Part shown: one piece after another, positions 49,350 to 63,300 of the stretch
Numbering within the stretch: the stretch's first letter is position 1
Layout of the letters: the number at the start of each line of letters is the position of its first letter
DNA from: Pseudomonas sp. DC1.2
Lineage (GTDB): Bacteria > Pseudomonadota > Gammaproteobacteria > Pseudomonadales > Pseudomonadaceae
Reading direction: 5' to 3'
Assembly (NCBI RefSeq): GCF_034351645.1
Contig: NZ_CP133782.1
Span: forward strand, 1,989,001 to 2,053,000
Length of the DNA stretch: 64,000 bases
Position numbers and translations under genes: made by a program
Notes under the pieces: model-generated
The model's input: only the letters and a program-made list of their open reading frames with translations
The model's database searches: none
Told to the model about the DNA's origin: nothing

Positions 49350-50327
49350 TTATTGAGCGTCTGCAGCCTTCTCACCGTGAGACAGGCTGTAAACGTAAGC
49401 GGCCAACAGGTGAACCTTGTCGTTGCCTTGCAACTGCGCCTGCGCAGGCATCTGGCCCTGACGGCCATAGCGGATGGTCTGCTGCAGTTGGGCGAAGCTC
49501 GAACCGTAGATGAACGCGGCCGGGTGAGTCAGGTTGGGCGCGCCCATGGCTGGGGTGCCTTTGCCTTCAGGGCCATGGCACGCCACGCAGTTGGTAGCGA
49601 ACAGCTTCTGGCCGGCAACCGGGTCAGCCTTGGTGCCTTCCGGCAACTTGCGGCCATCGAGATTGCTCACCACGAATGCGGCTACATCGGCCACGCCTTG
49701 TTCGCCGATCACTTGCGCCCACGCGGGCATGACCGCGTGACGGCCGCCCATGATGGTGGTCTTGATGGTTTCCGGTTCTCCACCCCAACGCCAGTCTTCG
49801 TCGGTTAGGTTCGGGAAGCCGTAGGCACCCTTGGCGTCGGAGCCGTGGCACACCGAACAGTTGGAGGCAAACAAGCGGCCCCCCATCTTCAGTGCCTGTG
49901 GATCCTTGGCAACTTCTTCGATCGGCATGGAAGCAAACTTGGCGAAGATCGGGCCGAACTTGGCGTCCGACTTGGCCATTTCTTTTTCCCACTCGTGAAC
50001 GCCGGTCCAGCCGGCCTGGCCGTTGGCAAACGGGGTCTGCTTCTCGTTGTCGAGGTAGCCGTAACCTGGCAACAGTCCCTTCCAGTTACCGAGTCCGGGG
50101 TACAGCGCCAAGTAACCCAACGCGAAGATGATGGTGCCCACGAACAGCATGAACCACCATTTTGGCAGCGGGTTGTCGTACTCCTCGATGCCGTCGAAGG
50201 AGTGGCCAACCGTTTCTTCTGTCTGCTCGCTGCGCTGGCCCTTGCGGGTGGACAGCAACAGCCAGGTCAGGGCGAAAATAGTACCCAGACTGAGGACTGT
50301 GACGTACAGACTCCAGAACGTAGTCAT
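49350..50327 (-). CDS. ccoP: cbb3 oxidase subunit CcoP (proximal operon, dihaem cytochrome c)
   Basis: The 325-residue subunit has two N-terminal membrane helices (about 5-23 and 57-78) and two haem c sites, CSVCHG and CVACHG, on the periplasmic side. It feeds electrons to CcoO and Cco[12 protein letters not shown], conserved in CcoP, lies at the second helix. Compared with the second CcoP in the window it has a 14-residue insertion ([14 protein letters not shown] region). It overlaps the ccoQ end by four bases. Confidence 0.96.
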   Translation of the reverse strand: MTTFWSLYVTVLSLGTIFALTWLLLSTRKGQRSEQTEETVGHSFDGIEEYDNPLPKWWFMLFVGTIIFALGYLALYPGLGNWKGLLPGYGYLDNEKQTPFANGQAGWTGVHEWEKEMAKSDAKFGPIFAKFASMPIEEVAKDPQALKMGGRLFASNCSVCHGSDAKGAYGFPNLTDEDWRWGGEPETIKTTIMGGRHAVMPAWAQVIGEQGVADVAAFVVSNLDGRKLPEGTKADPVAGQKLFATNCVACHGPEGKGTPAMGAPNLTHPAAFIYGSSFAQLQQTIRYGRQGQMPAQAQLQGNDKVHLLAAYVYSLSHGEKAADAQ

Positions 50328-50509
50328 TCTTTGTTACTCCTAGAAGCTTGCTCGACGTGCTTGATGGCTTCGGGATCATCCGCGAAGGGCAGCAAGGTCG
50401 CGTCTTCAAACTCCGATTTGCGCTTGGGGCTGAAGACCCATAACGCCAGACCGATGAAGGCCACCATCACAACAACGGTGCCCAGGCCACGAATCATCCC
50501 GATATCCAT
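50324..50509 (-). CDS. ccoQ: cbb3 oxidase small subunit CcoQ (proximal operon)
   Basis: The 61-residue protein has one membrane helix ([17 protein letters not shown], about 9-26) and a short charged tail with [14 protein letters not shown]. CcoQ stabilises the assembled oxidase. It starts five bases after the ccoO stop and overlaps ccoP by four bases. Confidence 0.92.
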   Translation of the reverse strand: MDIGMIRGLGTVVVMVAFIGLALWVFSPKRKSEFEDATLLPFADDPEAIKHVEQASRSNKE

Positions 50510-50514
50510 CTAAA

Positions 50515-51122
50515 TCACCGTTTGCTTTTGATGATGGTGCCCAGGCCTTGCAGATAGGCCACCAGCGCGTCCATTTCGGTTTTGCCCTTCACTGCATCCT
50601 TGGCACCGGCGATGTCTTCGTCGGTGTAGGGGACGCCGAGCGTGCGCAATACTTCCAGTTTTTTGGCGGTGTCTTTGCCGTCAAGCCTGTTTTCCACGAG
50701 GAACGGATAGGCCGGCATTTTCGACTCTGGCACGACGTTGCGCGGGTTGTACAAATGCGCACGCTGCCAGTCATCGGAGTAACGACCGCCAACGCGGGCC
50801 AGGTCCGGACCGGTGCGCTTGGACCCCCACAGGAACGGGTGATCCCAAACACTTTCACCGGCGACCGAGTAGTGGCCGTAACGTTCGGTTTCAGCACGGA
50901 ACGGGCGAATCATCTGCGAGTGGCAGCCAACACAGCCGTTGGCGATGTAGATGTCGCGTCCTTCGACTTCAAGGGCGGTACGCGGCTTCATACCCTCGAC
51001 CGGCTTGTTGGTGACGTCCTGGAAAAACAGCGGAACGATCTGGGTCAAGCCGCCAATACTGACGGCGATGACCATGAAGAAGGCCAGCAGGCCGATATTC
51101 TTCTCGACTACTTCATGCTTCA

Positions 51123-51123
<1 letters not shown>
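50515..51123 (-). CDS. ccoO: cbb3 oxidase subunit CcoO (proximal operon, monohaem cytochrome c)
   Basis: The 202-residue subunit has an N-terminal membrane helix ([20 protein letters not shown]) and one haem c site, [14 protein letters not shown], with the Met ligand region downstream. [16 protein letters not shown] is typical of CcoO. It starts within the last codon of ccoN (one-base TGATG overlap). Confidence 0.97.
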
Positions 51124-52565
<1,442 letters not shown>

Positions 52566-52650
52566 TCTAAGGTTCCACGGTTTAGGTGTTTTATTAGGAG
52601 TGAAAATCGGCCGCAAGTATGGAGAAAGCGGGGGGTCATTGCAACGCGCC

Positions 52651-52664
52651 ATGACCTGGGTCAA
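52651..52664 (-). promoter_or_regulatory. Degenerate ANR box of the proximal cco operon
   Basis: On the minus strand TTGACCCAGGTCAT keeps one good half (TTGAC) and a poor second half, 86-99 bases upstream of ccoN. A weak site fits a more constitutively expressed oxidase. Confidence 0.5.
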
Positions 52665-53006
52665 TGCTTTCAGACGCTGATTCTGCGGCCTTTCCATGCG
52701 CCGCGTAGGGACAAAATTGCCCTCGGACAAAATGTCGCAGCGGATGAAAAAGATGAGGGCGTCAGGTCGGGTGTAACGGGGTGTGTTGAAACGCCACGTT
52801 CGGCTGACAGACGGCAATTGGCACGACAGCCGGTATCCACCAGCCTTTGCTGTCTATCGTCCGAGCAGATTCGTCGAACACATCGGGTAAGGTCGACCTG
52901 AAACCGGCTCATGCCAGTCCGCACTCGGCAAAGCTTAGACCCGAATCTGGTGAACCGAAAGGAAGACGCAAAGAGGGTGCGACAATGCGTCGCAAACAAG
53001 CAGGAA

Positions 53007-53032
53007 CTGCCGCATTCGGGAGAATGCGGCAG
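53007..53032 (-). terminator. Terminator hairpin of the distal cco operon
   Basis: CTGCCGCATTC and GAATGCGGCAG form a perfect 11-pair stem with a four-base loop, 14 bases after the ccoP stop. The T tail is short and interrupted. Confidence 0.65.
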
Positions 53033-53045
53033 GAGGTCGGAGGAT

Positions 53046-53999
53046 TTACTCGCTTTTGCTTTCGGCCTGCAAGCGCTCAGTGTTGGCGCCGTGAGACAGG
53101 CTGTAGACGTAAGCGGCCAGCAATTGCACCTTGTCGTTACCGAGCAGGTCTTTCTGCGCCGGCATTTGGCCCTGGCGACCATGGCGAATTGTCTGTTGCA
53201 GTTGCGTCAGGCTCGTACCGTAAATGAACCCTGTAGGGTGCGTCAGGTTCGGCGCGCCCATGGCTTCGGTGCCTTGGCCTTTTGCGCCGTGACAAGCGAT
53301 GCAGGTGGTGCTGAAAACTTGCTGTCCCGCTTGCAGGTCGGCGCCGTTGTCGGCGGGTAGTGGCAGCCCGGCGAGGTCGTGACGCACATAGGCTGCGACG
53401 TTTTTCACGCCAGCCTCACCGAGGATTTCGCCCCAGGCCGGCATCGCGGCCATGCGCCCACCCATGATGGTGGTCTTGATGGTCTCGGGAGCACCGCCCC
53501 AGCGCCAATCGCTGTCGGCCAGGTTCGGGAAGCCGAAGGCGCCCTTGGCATCCGAGCCGTGGCACACCGCGCAGTTAGAGGCAAACAGGCGACCCCCCAT
53601 TTTCAGCGCCTGCGGATCCTTGGCGACTTCTTCCAGGGGCATGGCGGCGAATTTGGCGAAAATCGGTCCGAACTTGGCGTTGGCCTTGTCCATTTCCTTT
53701 TCCCACTCGTGGGCGCCGGTCCAGCCGTCCTCGTAGCCCGGCAGGATACCTTTCCAGTTGCCCAGGCCTGGATAAAGGATCAGATAACCCACGGCAAACA
53801 CCAGCGTGCCGGCGAACAGCATGAACCACCACTGCGGCAGTGGGTTGTCGTACTCCTCAATGCCGTCGAAGCTGTGGCCCATGGTCTGGTCGACGCTGCC
53901 CTTGGTTTCGCCCTTGCGGGTGCCAATCAGCAGCCAGGTCAGGCCGATCAGGCTGCCGATGGTCAGTACGCAGATCCACGTACTCCAGAAGGTGGTCAT
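53046..53999 (-). CDS. ccoP: cbb3 oxidase subunit CcoP (distal operon, dihaem cytochrome c)
   Basis: The 317-residue subunit has two membrane helices and two haem c sites, CAVCHG and CIACHG. It is clearly homologous to the proximal CcoP but lacks its 14-residue insertion ([16 protein letters not shown] here) and has a longer C-terminal tail ([14 protein letters not shown]). It overlaps ccoQ by four bases. Confidence 0.96.
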   Translation of the reverse strand: MTTFWSTWICVLTIGSLIGLTWLLIGTRKGETKGSVDQTMGHSFDGIEEYDNPLPQWWFMLFAGTLVFAVGYLILYPGLGNWKGILPGYEDGWTGAHEWEKEMDKANAKFGPIFAKFAAMPLEEVAKDPQALKMGGRLFASNCAVCHGSDAKGAFGFPNLADSDWRWGGAPETIKTTIMGGRMAAMPAWGEILGEAGVKNVAAYVRHDLAGLPLPADNGADLQAGQQVFSTTCIACHGAKGQGTEAMGAPNLTHPTGFIYGTSLTQLQQTIRHGRQGQMPAQKDLLGNDKVQLLAAYVYSLSHGANTERLQAESKSE

Positions 54000-54199
54000 G
54001 GCCGGGTACTCCTTGTTTCAGAGGCTTGAGTGTTGCCGTCGTCTGCTGGCGGCTCATCGGCAAAAGGCAGCAAGCGCGCTTCGGCAAATGCTGAGCTGCG
54101 CTTGCCGTTGAACACCCACAACGCGAGGCCGACGAAGGCTACAAACACCACGACCGTGCCGAGGCCGCGGATCATTCCACTGCTCATTTCAAAGAACAT
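53996..54199 (-). CDS. ccoQ: cbb3 oxidase small subunit CcoQ (distal operon)
   Basis: The 67-residue protein has one membrane helix ([17 protein letters not shown]) and a tail longer than in the proximal copy. I chose the ATG at 54199 because GAGGTGAGCC stands directly before it; the alternative at 54187 ([10 protein letters not shown]) lacks a ribosome site. Confidence 0.9.
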   Translation of the reverse strand: MFFEMSSGMIRGLGTVVVFVAFVGLALWVFNGKRSSAFAEARLLPFADEPPADDGNTQASETRSTRP

Positions 54200-54202
54200 G
54201 GC

Positions 54203-54811
54203 TCACCTCTTGCTCTTGATGGCAGTGCCGAGCACTTGCAGGTAGGCGACCAAGGCGTCCATTTCGGTCTTGCCCTTGAGTGATGCGACCGAACCTGCGA
54301 TGTCGTCGTCGGTGTACGGCACGCCAAGCGTGCGCATGGCGCGGATCTTGGTTTCTGTGAGGCTGCTGTCGAGTTGATTGGCCACCAGCCACGGGTAGGC
54401 CGGCATCTTCGATTCCGGCACGACGTTGCGCGGGTTGTACAAATGCGCGCGGTGCCAGTCTTCCGAGTAGCGACCGCCGACCCGTGCCAAGTCTGGCCCG
54501 GTGCGTTTCGATCCCCAGAGGAACGGGTGATCCCACACGCTTTCACCGGCCACTGAGTAGTGCCCGTAGCGTTCGGTCTCGGCGCGGAACGGCCGAATCA
54601 TCTGCGAGTGGCAGCCGACACAGCCTTCTCGGATGTAAATGTCGCGACCTTCCAGTTGCAGCGCGGTGTACGGCTTCATGCCTTCCACCGGTTTATTGGT
54701 CACGTCCTGAAAGAACAGCGGGACGATCTGGGTCAGACCGCCGATGCTCACGGCAAAGATCATCAGCAACAGCAGTAGGCCGACGTTTTTCTCGATTGTT
54801 TCGTGTTTCAT
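54203..54811 (-). CDS. ccoO: cbb3 oxidase subunit CcoO (distal operon, monohaem cytochrome c)
   Basis: The 202-residue subunit is the same length as the proximal copy and nearly identical through the haem site ([13 protein letters not shown]) and [16 protein letters not shown]. The N-terminal helix ([20 protein letters not shown]) and the segment after MPAYPWLV are the most diverged parts. It follows ccoN with a 10-base gap. Confidence 0.97.
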   Translation of the reverse strand: MKHETIEKNVGLLLLLMIFAVSIGGLTQIVPLFFQDVTNKPVEGMKPYTALQLEGRDIYIREGCVGCHSQMIRPFRAETERYGHYSVAGESVWDHPFLWGSKRTGPDLARVGGRYSEDWHRAHLYNPRNVVPESKMPAYPWLVANQLDSSLTETKIRAMRTLGVPYTDDDIAGSVASLKGKTEMDALVAYLQVLGTAIKSKR

Positions 54812-54821
54812 GGCGGACTCC

Positions 54822-56246
54822 TCAAGCCATCTGCGCGGCAGCGGCGGCTTCGGCAGGCTGCGAGGCCTGCACAGTGCGCCAGGTGTTGTAGGCCATCAGC
54901 AACATGCCGCTGAAGAAGATCGCACCGCCGACCAGCCGCACGACGAAGCCTGGGTGGCTGGCCACCAGGGTTTCGACGAAGGAGTAAGTCAGCGTGCCGT
55001 CTTCGTTGACAGCGCGCCACATGAGGCCCTGTGCGATACCGTTGACCCACATCGAGGCGATGTAGAGCACGGTGCCGATAGTGGCGAGCCAGAAGTGCGC
55101 GTTGATCAGACCGACGCTGTGCATTTGTGGGCGGCCGAAGATTTTCGGGATCATGTGGTACAGCGCGCCGATGGAAATCATCGCCACCCAACCGAGTGCG
55201 CCGGCGTGAACGTGGCCGATGGTCCAGTCGGTGTAGTGGGAAAGAGCGTTGACCGTTTTGATCGCCATCATCGGCCCTTCAAAGGTCGACATGCCGTAGA
55301 ACGCCAACGAGACCACCAGGAAGCGCAGGATCGGGTCGCTGCGCAATTTATGCCAGGCGCCCGAGAGCGTCATCATCCCGTTGATCATCCCGCCCCAGCT
55401 TGGCGCCAACAGGATCAGCGACATCACCATGCCCAGTGACTGCGCCCAGTCCGGCAGTGCGGTGTAGTGCAAGTGGTGCGGGCCGGCCCAGATGTACAGG
55501 GTGATCAGTGCCCAGAAATGCACGATCGACAAGCGATAGGAATACACCGGACGCTCGGCCTGTTTCGGCACGAAGTAGTACATCATCCCCAGGAAGCCGG
55601 CAGTCAGGAAGAAGCCAACCGCGTTGTGGCCATACCACCACTGAACCATGGCGTCGGTTGCCCCGCCGTAGATCGAGTAGGACTTGGTCAGGCTGACTGG
55701 AATTTCCAGGTTGTTGACGATGTGCAGAATTGCCACGGTGATGATGAACGCACCGAAGAACCAGTTACCAACGTAAATGTGCTTGGTCTTGCGCTTGGCC
55801 AGCGTGCCAAAGAACACGATGGCGTAAGCGACCCAGACGATGGTGATCAGAATGTCGATCGGCCATTCCAGCTCAGCGTATTCCTTGGAACTGGTGTAAC
55901 CCAGCGGCAAGCTGATCGCCGCGAGCACAATCACCAGTTGCCAGCCCCAGAAGCAGAACTGGGCGACCTTGGGTGCGAATAGTTGGGTTTGACAGGTGCG
56001 TTGCACCGAATAAAACGAACTGGCGAACAGGGCGCAACCGCCGAAGGCGAAGATCACCGCGTTGGTGTGCAACGGGCGCAGACGCCCGAAACTGGTCCAC
56101 GGCAGGTTGAAGTTGAGTTCCGGCCAAACCAACTGGGCAGCGAGAAAAACCCCGAGCCCCATGCCGACGATGCCCCACACCACCGTCATAATGGCGAATT
56201 GGCGGACCACCTTGTAGTTGTAGGCGGTACTGATAGAAGTGTTCAT
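54822..56246 (-). CDS. ccoN: cbb3 oxidase catalytic subunit CcoN (distal operon)
   Basis: The 474-residue catalytic subunit has the same His-bearing helix segments as the proximal copy. Differences cluster in the loops, for example [13 protein letters not shown] in place of [13 protein letters not shown]. It heads a complete ccoNOQP operon. A near-consensus ANR box lies about 125 bases upstream, so expression probably rises under low oxygen. Confidence 0.97.
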   Translation of the reverse strand: MNTSISTAYNYKVVRQFAIMTVVWGIVGMGLGVFLAAQLVWPELNFNLPWTSFGRLRPLHTNAVIFAFGGCALFASSFYSVQRTCQTQLFAPKVAQFCFWGWQLVIVLAAISLPLGYTSSKEYAELEWPIDILITIVWVAYAIVFFGTLAKRKTKHIYVGNWFFGAFIITVAILHIVNNLEIPVSLTKSYSIYGGATDAMVQWWYGHNAVGFFLTAGFLGMMYYFVPKQAERPVYSYRLSIVHFWALITLYIWAGPHHLHYTALPDWAQSLGMVMSLILLAPSWGGMINGMMTLSGAWHKLRSDPILRFLVVSLAFYGMSTFEGPMMAIKTVNALSHYTDWTIGHVHAGALGWVAMISIGALYHMIPKIFGRPQMHSVGLINAHFWLATIGTVLYIASMWVNGIAQGLMWRAVNEDGTLTYSFVETLVASHPGFVVRLVGGAIFFSGMLLMAYNTWRTVQASQPAEAAAAAQMA

Positions 56247-56344
56247 GGTTCCCCATCCACGGTTCAGCTGAAGTGAAGGCGTTTGCGCAAGGCAATGACG
56301 CTTCCTTCGGCTGGAGTTATAGGCAGACTAAAAGCGAGGCAAGC

Positions 56345-57022
56345 ATGGACAAAGAGCACAAGGCCAGTATTGACGGGGATCAATGGGGGCGGTGCGTGGC
56401 GCAACATGGCTGGTGGTGGGATGCGGCGGCGGCCCCCTCGTCCACGACGTTGATCCTCGCTCACGGCGCCGGGGCACCGATGGACAGCGCCTGGATGAGT
56501 GACATCGCCGCACGCCTTGCTGCACACGGCATCAACGTGCTGCGTTTTGAATTTCCCTACATGGCGCAGCGACGGGTCGAGGGTGGCAAACGTCCACCCA
56601 ATCCTGCGCCAAAACTGCTGGAATGCTGGCGTGAGGTGTATGCCGTGGTGCGACGTCATGTCACTGGGCGCCTGGCCATTGGCGGCAAGTCCATGGGCGG
56701 TCGGATGGCCAGTTTGCTGGCAGACGAATTGGGCGCGGATGCGCTGGTGTGCCTGGGCTATCCGTTTTATGCGGTGGGTAAGCCGCAGAAGCCTCGGGTC
56801 GAACATTTGGCTGGGCTCAAGACCCGGACCTTGATCGTCCAGGGTGAGCGTGATGCGCTGGGTAATCGTCAGGCTGTCGAGGCGTATACGTTATCGCCGA
56901 GTATTGAAGCGTTTTGGCTGGTGGCGGGGGATCACGATTTGAAGCCGTTAAAGGCTTCGGGGTTTACCCATGAGCAGCATTTGGCGGCTGCGGCAGGGAA
57001 GGTGGCCGAGTTTCTGCTGTGA
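56345..57022 (+). CDS. Alpha/beta hydrolase (KANL3/Tex30-like family)
   Basis: The 225-residue protein has the alpha/beta hydrolase pattern of the COG3571 family: TLILAHGAGAPMDSAWM, the nucleophile elbow GGKSMGGRMASLL, RTLIVQGERDALG, and the likely catalytic His in AGDHDLKPL. Substrate is unknown. The ATG at 56345 has GAGG nearby. The gene is divergent from the distal cco operon, and an ANR box for that operon lies within its first 40 bases of coding sequence. Confidence 0.87.
   Translation: MDKEHKASIDGDQWGRCVAQHGWWWDAAAAPSSTTLILAHGAGAPMDSAWMSDIAARLAAHGINVLRFEFPYMAQRRVEGGKRPPNPAPKLLECWREVYAVVRRHVTGRLAIGGKSMGGRMASLLADELGADALVCLGYPFYAVGKPQKPRVEHLAGLKTRTLIVQGERDALGNRQAVEAYTLSPSIEAFWLVAGDHDLKPLKASGFTHEQHLAAAAGKVAEFLL
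56370..56383 (-). promoter_or_regulatory. ANR box of the distal cco operon, inside the hydrolase gene
   Basis: TTGACGGGGATCAA matches TTGAT-N4-ATCAA with one difference. It is centred about 130 bases upstream of the distal ccoN ATG, which would put the start of transcription near 56335. It overlaps codons 9-13 of the divergent hydrolase gene. Confidence 0.75.
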
Positions 57023-57046
57023 TCGTTGTGGTGGCCGTCAGGATCT

Positions 57047-57113
57047 CTTCGCGAGCCCGCTCGCACATTTGGAAGCCATTCGCCTGTGTGAGCAGGCTTG
57101 CCCGCAATGGCGA
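57047..57113. repeat. REP pair (degenerate)
   Basis: TTCGCGAGCCCGCTCGCACA and the opposite TGTGTGAGCAGGCTTGCCCGC flank a short spacer, between the hydrolase and aer. Confidence 0.65.
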
Positions 57114-57155
57114 TCTGCTCAGGAAACACTTTCGTTGTGGCCATAAAAATCATTA

Positions 57156-57187
57156 ACCCGGACAGCTGTCGCTGTCCGGGTTTTTTT
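57156..57187. terminator. Bidirectional terminator between the hydrolase gene and aer
   Basis: AACCCGGACAGC and GCTGTCCGGGTT form a 12-pair stem with a TGTC loop; TTTTTTT follows on the plus strand and, on the minus strand, an AT-rich tail follows. Confidence 0.9.
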
Positions 57188-57199
57188 ATCCAGCATCAA

Positions 57200-58765
57200 T
57201 CAGCGGTTAAACCGCTCCACCAACGAATACTGGGTATTCGCGGTTTTGGTCAGCTCTTCACTCAGCAGCGCGGAATGTTGCGCCTGTACCGAGGTTTGGT
57301 CAGCCAATTGCGAGATGTTGCTGATGTTGCGGCTGATTTCCTCAGCCACCGAGCTTTGCTCTTCGGTCGCGGCGGCGATTTGCGTGGTCATGTCGGTGAT
57401 GTGCGCGACTGCTTCGCTGATGCCGATCAGTGCCTGGTCGGCTTCCAATACGCGCGCTACACCTTCTTCGGCCTGGCGATGGCCGGACTCCATGGTTTGC
57501 ACGGCCGTGTTGGCGGTTTGTTGCAGCTTGGCAATCAGGGCGTGAATCTGCCCGGTGGACTCGCTGGTGCGTTGCGCCAGTTGTCGTACTTCATCGGCCA
57601 CAACCGCAAAACCACGGCCCATTTCACCGGCGCGAGCCGCTTCGATGGCGGCGTTCAGTGCCAGCAGGTTGGTCTGGTCGGCAATGCCTTTGATTACATC
57701 GACCACACCACCGATTTCGTCGCTGTCCTTGGCCAGCTGGGTCACGGTCAGGCCCGTTTCACCGACGACGACCGACAAACGCTGAATCGCTTCGCGCGTT
57801 TCCCCGGCGATATCACGTCCTCGACCGGTCAGGCGATTGGCTTCCTGAGTCGCATCGGCCGTGCGCTGCACGTGGCTGGCGACTTCCTGAGTGGTGGCAG
57901 CCATCTGATTTACGGCGGTCGCCACCTGTTCGGTTTCAACGCGCTGGCGCTCCAGGCCATTGGAACTGTTGTGCGCCAAGGTGTCGGATTGCTTCGCTTG
58001 CTCGTTCAGGTGCTCGGCGGTGTCTTGCAAACGGGTCAGGCAGGTTTTCAGGCGGGCTTCCTGGCTGAGGATCGACATCTCCAGACGTGCCTGGGCGCCC
58101 CGGCTGTCGGTGTACATCTGCGCGATCAGCGGGTCGGAGGTGGTTTGCCCGGCCAGTACCAGCAGGCGCTTGAGACCGCGCTGTTGCCAGCTCAAACCCA
58201 TCAGGCCCAGCGGCACCGAGAGGCCGGCGGCCAAGGCAAACCCCCAGTGGGAGTTGAGCGAGGCACCGATCATGAAGCTCAGTTGGCTGACCAGAATGAA
58301 TGGCAGCCAGTCCTGCAGCACCGGCAGCCATTTATCTGATGAAGGGATTGCCGACTTGCCTTGGTTGATGCGTTGGTAGAGCGCTTCGGCACGACGGATC
58401 TGTTCGGCAGTGGGTTTGACCCGCACCGACTCGTAACCGACCACCTGATTGCCTTCGAACACCGGCGTGACGTAGGCATTGACCCAATAGTGGTCACCGG
58501 TGTTGCAGCGATTCTTGACAATGCCCATCCATGGCAAGCCTTGTTTCAATGTGCCCCACATGTGCGCGAATACTGCAGCCGGGACGTCGGGATGACGGAC
58601 CAGGTTGTGCGGTGCACGGATTAGCTCTTCGCGGGAGAACCCACTGATTTCGACGAAGGCGTCGTTGCAGTAGGTGATCACGCCTTTGGCGTCGGTTGTG
58701 GAAATCAACCGTTGTTGAGCTGGGAAGGTCCGTTCGCGTTGTGTAATGGGCTGGTTGTTACGCAT
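57200..58765 (-). CDS. aer: Aerotaxis receptor Aer
   Basis: The 521-residue chemoreceptor steers swimming toward preferred oxygen or redox levels. An N-terminal PAS domain (about 12-115, [20 protein letters not shown] and the FAD-type [10 protein letters not shown]) is followed by a membrane-anchoring region (about 150-195) and the cytoplasmic signalling hairpin, with [20 protein letters not shown] and [17 protein letters not shown]. The ATG at 58765 was chosen over an upstream TTG. It is separated from the CPBP protease gene by a 104-base gap containing an AT-rich inverted repeat. Confidence 0.93.
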   Translation of the reverse strand: MRNNQPITQRERTFPAQQRLISTTDAKGVITYCNDAFVEISGFSREELIRAPHNLVRHPDVPAAVFAHMWGTLKQGLPWMGIVKNRCNTGDHYWVNAYVTPVFEGNQVVGYESVRVKPTAEQIRRAEALYQRINQGKSAIPSSDKWLPVLQDWLPFILVSQLSFMIGASLNSHWGFALAAGLSVPLGLMGLSWQQRGLKRLLVLAGQTTSDPLIAQMYTDSRGAQARLEMSILSQEARLKTCLTRLQDTAEHLNEQAKQSDTLAHNSSNGLERQRVETEQVATAVNQMAATTQEVASHVQRTADATQEANRLTGRGRDIAGETREAIQRLSVVVGETGLTVTQLAKDSDEIGGVVDVIKGIADQTNLLALNAAIEAARAGEMGRGFAVVADEVRQLAQRTSESTGQIHALIAKLQQTANTAVQTMESGHRQAEEGVARVLEADQALIGISEAVAHITDMTTQIAAATEEQSSVAEEISRNISNISQLADQTSVQAQHSALLSEELTKTANTQYSLVERFNR

Positions 58766-58815
58766 AGCTTTATCAATCCGCAAGGCTTTGACAGGTTGTC
58801 GGCGTTGTCAGGTAT

Positions 58816-58838
58816 TTATTGAAATAATTTTTCAATAA
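58816..58838. promoter_or_regulatory. AT-rich inverted repeat upstream of aer
   Basis: TTATTGAAA and TTTCAATAA are perfect inverted arms around TAATT, 51-73 bases upstream of the aer ATG. It may be an operator for aer or a weak terminator of the upstream CPBP gene. It does not match the ANR spacing. Confidence 0.35.
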
Positions 58839-58869
58839 TTCAGTAGCACGTCGCAAAACCACCGTTGCA

Positions 58870-59661
58870 TCAACCCGCGAGCATCGGGTAGGTAAATAGC
58901 GCGAAATGCAGCAAGTTCAGGCCGAAATGCGTGGCAATGGCCGCGCCCAAACCGCCGAAGCGGTAGGCCAGACCATAGCCGACACCGGCCAGAGTCGCCA
59001 GCAACGCCCATTGCCAGCCCGCGCCCAGGTGCGCTAGGCCGAACACCAGCGACGCGAGCAGCAGAGCAAGGTTTTCGCCATAGGGCAGGTTTTTCAAACG
59101 CCGGCTCAGGCCGCCCTGGATATAGCCGCGAAACAGCGCTTCCTCGACCAGGGTCACCAGCAGTAAGTTGTTCAGCACCCATAGCCAGGCCTGATCAGGC
59201 CATTTCGGGGCCCAACTGATCACGCCCAGTGCCAGCGCCCCACCCAGGGCTAGCACCGTACTTAGTGTCAGTGCCAGCGCTGTGGCATAGAGCGACAGGC
59301 GCAACGAGCGCCGTCCGACAATCCATGGGCAGATCAATAGCAGCCAAAAGCCGATCAGGGGTTTGTCCTGATTCAGGTACATGGAAAAGGGGACTGCATC
59401 GTCGGTTAGGCGCTGTGGATCGATGCCGCGACCATTGTGAAAGCCCGGAAGCCAATGCATCAGCAGGGCTGTTGCCATGAGAATGAAGAGCGCGTGGCCG
59501 AGGTAGCGGCCGAGCTGGACCTGTTGTTGGCGGACAGCAAAACCGGCGAACATCAGCAGACCGAGCGAGAGGGCGGCCAGTCCCCCGAGATGACCGTAGA
59601 TCAATGCCATGGCATAGCCGATGGAGAGAAGTGCCAGGTAAAGCCATGGCAGAGCGATCAT
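58870..59661 (-). CDS. CPBP-family intramembrane glutamic protease
   Basis: The 263-residue membrane protein has about eight hydrophobic segments and the catalytic motifs of the CPBP (CAAX protease and bacteriocin-processing, Abi) family: EEALFRGYIQGG, then HLGAGWQWALLAT and HFGLNLLHFALF. Related proteins cleave membrane substrates; some are used in bacteriocin immunity. No peptide gene or bacteriocin cluster is visible beside it, so the role is open. Confidence 0.88.
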   Translation of the reverse strand: MIALPWLYLALLSIGYAMALIYGHLGGLAALSLGLLMFAGFAVRQQQVQLGRYLGHALFILMATALLMHWLPGFHNGRGIDPQRLTDDAVPFSMYLNQDKPLIGFWLLLICPWIVGRRSLRLSLYATALALTLSTVLALGGALALGVISWAPKWPDQAWLWVLNNLLLVTLVEEALFRGYIQGGLSRRLKNLPYGENLALLLASLVFGLAHLGAGWQWALLATLAGVGYGLAYRFGGLGAAIATHFGLNLLHFALFTYPMLAG

Positions 59662-59708
59662 GTGAAGTCCTTGTGTCGGTAGTTTTTGCGGTGTGGCGCG
59701 GTCTTTGG

Positions 59709-59796
59709 TGCGAGCAGGCTTGCCTGGGATGGCGGACTGTCAACTGACATCAATGCCGGATGTGCCGACGTCTTTGCAGGCAAACCCGCTCCTACG
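59709..59796. repeat. REPIN (paired REP element)
   Basis: GCGAGCAGGCTTGCCTGG at one end and GCAGGCAAACCCGCTCCTAC at the other are opposed REP cores. The spacer is about 50 bases long and has its own partial pairing (GGCGGACTGTC region). Confidence 0.7.
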
Positions 59797-59849
59797 GGCG
59801 GACCGGTGGCGTGCAGGGTATTTTTGTTCGGTCCAGGACACAAACAAAA

Positions 59850-60012
59850 ACACGTCTTCGGGTCTTATACCCTGCCGGTATGTCGTTCCTGAGTGAGTAA
59901 AAGGAACGCTGGCAGGCACAGGCTTTTGAGCCACAAACCTTGCGACGTGCCAATACATCTCAAGGCCCCGCAACCTCCGAACGCCAACGGCGGTGTCGGC
60001 GTTTTTTTTATT
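59850..60012 (+). ncRNA. Candidate structured small RNA with intrinsic terminator
   Basis: A nested helix has outer arms CCTGCC (59871-59876) and GGCAGG (59911-59916) and inner arms CGTTCCT (59884-59890) and AGGAACG (59902-59908). A GGCTTTTGAGCC hairpin follows. The region ends in an AACGCC/GGCGTT stem with eight T residues (59980-60009), a strong plus-strand terminator with no gene upstream to explain it. I could not name the family, and no promoter is certain, so the 5' end is a guess. Confidence 0.5.
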
Positions 60013-60228
60013 GCGCGACTCTTGCTGGAGGCATTGCCTCCAGACGCCTGGTCGACCCTGGCCCTGACCCGCGTAAAGCGGACGTCATTGGCGAAGCTCT
60101 GCCAATGATCGACAAGGAGCTTTTTTACTGGGCAAAGGTGAGCACTCTTGTCTCGTGAATATCCTCAATTGAATCTCGCCTAGACGCCGCGGTGAGTGTG
60201 GGTAAGGCTTTCATATCTGCGGATAAAA

Positions 60229-60251
60229 AATACCCCTCGTAGAGGGGTATT
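60229..60251 (-). terminator. Intrinsic terminator of acnA
   Basis: On the minus strand AATACCCCT and AGGGGTATT pair with a five-base loop, followed by a run of T residues. It lies about 85 bases after the acnA stop. Confidence 0.8.
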
Positions 60252-60335
60252 GATGCGGTAACTGCCTGAAAAAGCCCTAACGATGTATTCCCCGATGGGG
60301 GATTAACCGAGGGCGGTGTTTATGGCCGCAGTGGG

Positions 60336-63077
<2,742 letters not shown>

Positions 63078-63300
63078 TTGAAATGACTCCTTGAGGTCCG
63101 CACGGCTACGGACTGGCGGGACAGACAGAGCCTTTAACCTAGCCCTGTTCATGGGTTAAAGCTAATAACTGGACTGTATGGACAAGTCCAAGGTTCCGAA
63201 CTCGGCTATCATGCGCCGGTTTTCGTGACAGGCTTTGCTTCAACGCAAGTCTGGGCATCGCGCAGTGGTTGAATTCTTCGCCATCTGCCCAGGAGTAAGA

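Larger units (their letters stand above)
52566..53045. other. Intergenic region between the two cco operons
   Basis: No gene is supported. It holds the proximal operon's promoter region with a degenerate ANR box, and the terminator of the distal operon at 53007-53032. The rest shows no further structure that I can identify. Confidence 0.6.
59662..60335. other. 674-base intergenic region rich in structured repeats
   Basis: No protein gene is supported; overlapping short open frames on both strands (59740-59973 minus, 59893-60108 plus) coincide with repeats. Contents in order are a REPIN (59709-59796), a candidate structured RNA with terminator (59850-60012), a perfect CTGGAGGC/GCCTCCAG hairpin at 60025-60043, an ATTGGC/GCCAAT hairpin near 60087-60106, and the acnA terminator (60229-60251). 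Confidence 0.6.

Noticed and set aside
59740..60108. Two overlapping short open frames on opposite strands
   Set aside because: Both are built from the REPIN and the candidate RNA helices; coding is less likely than RNA structure.
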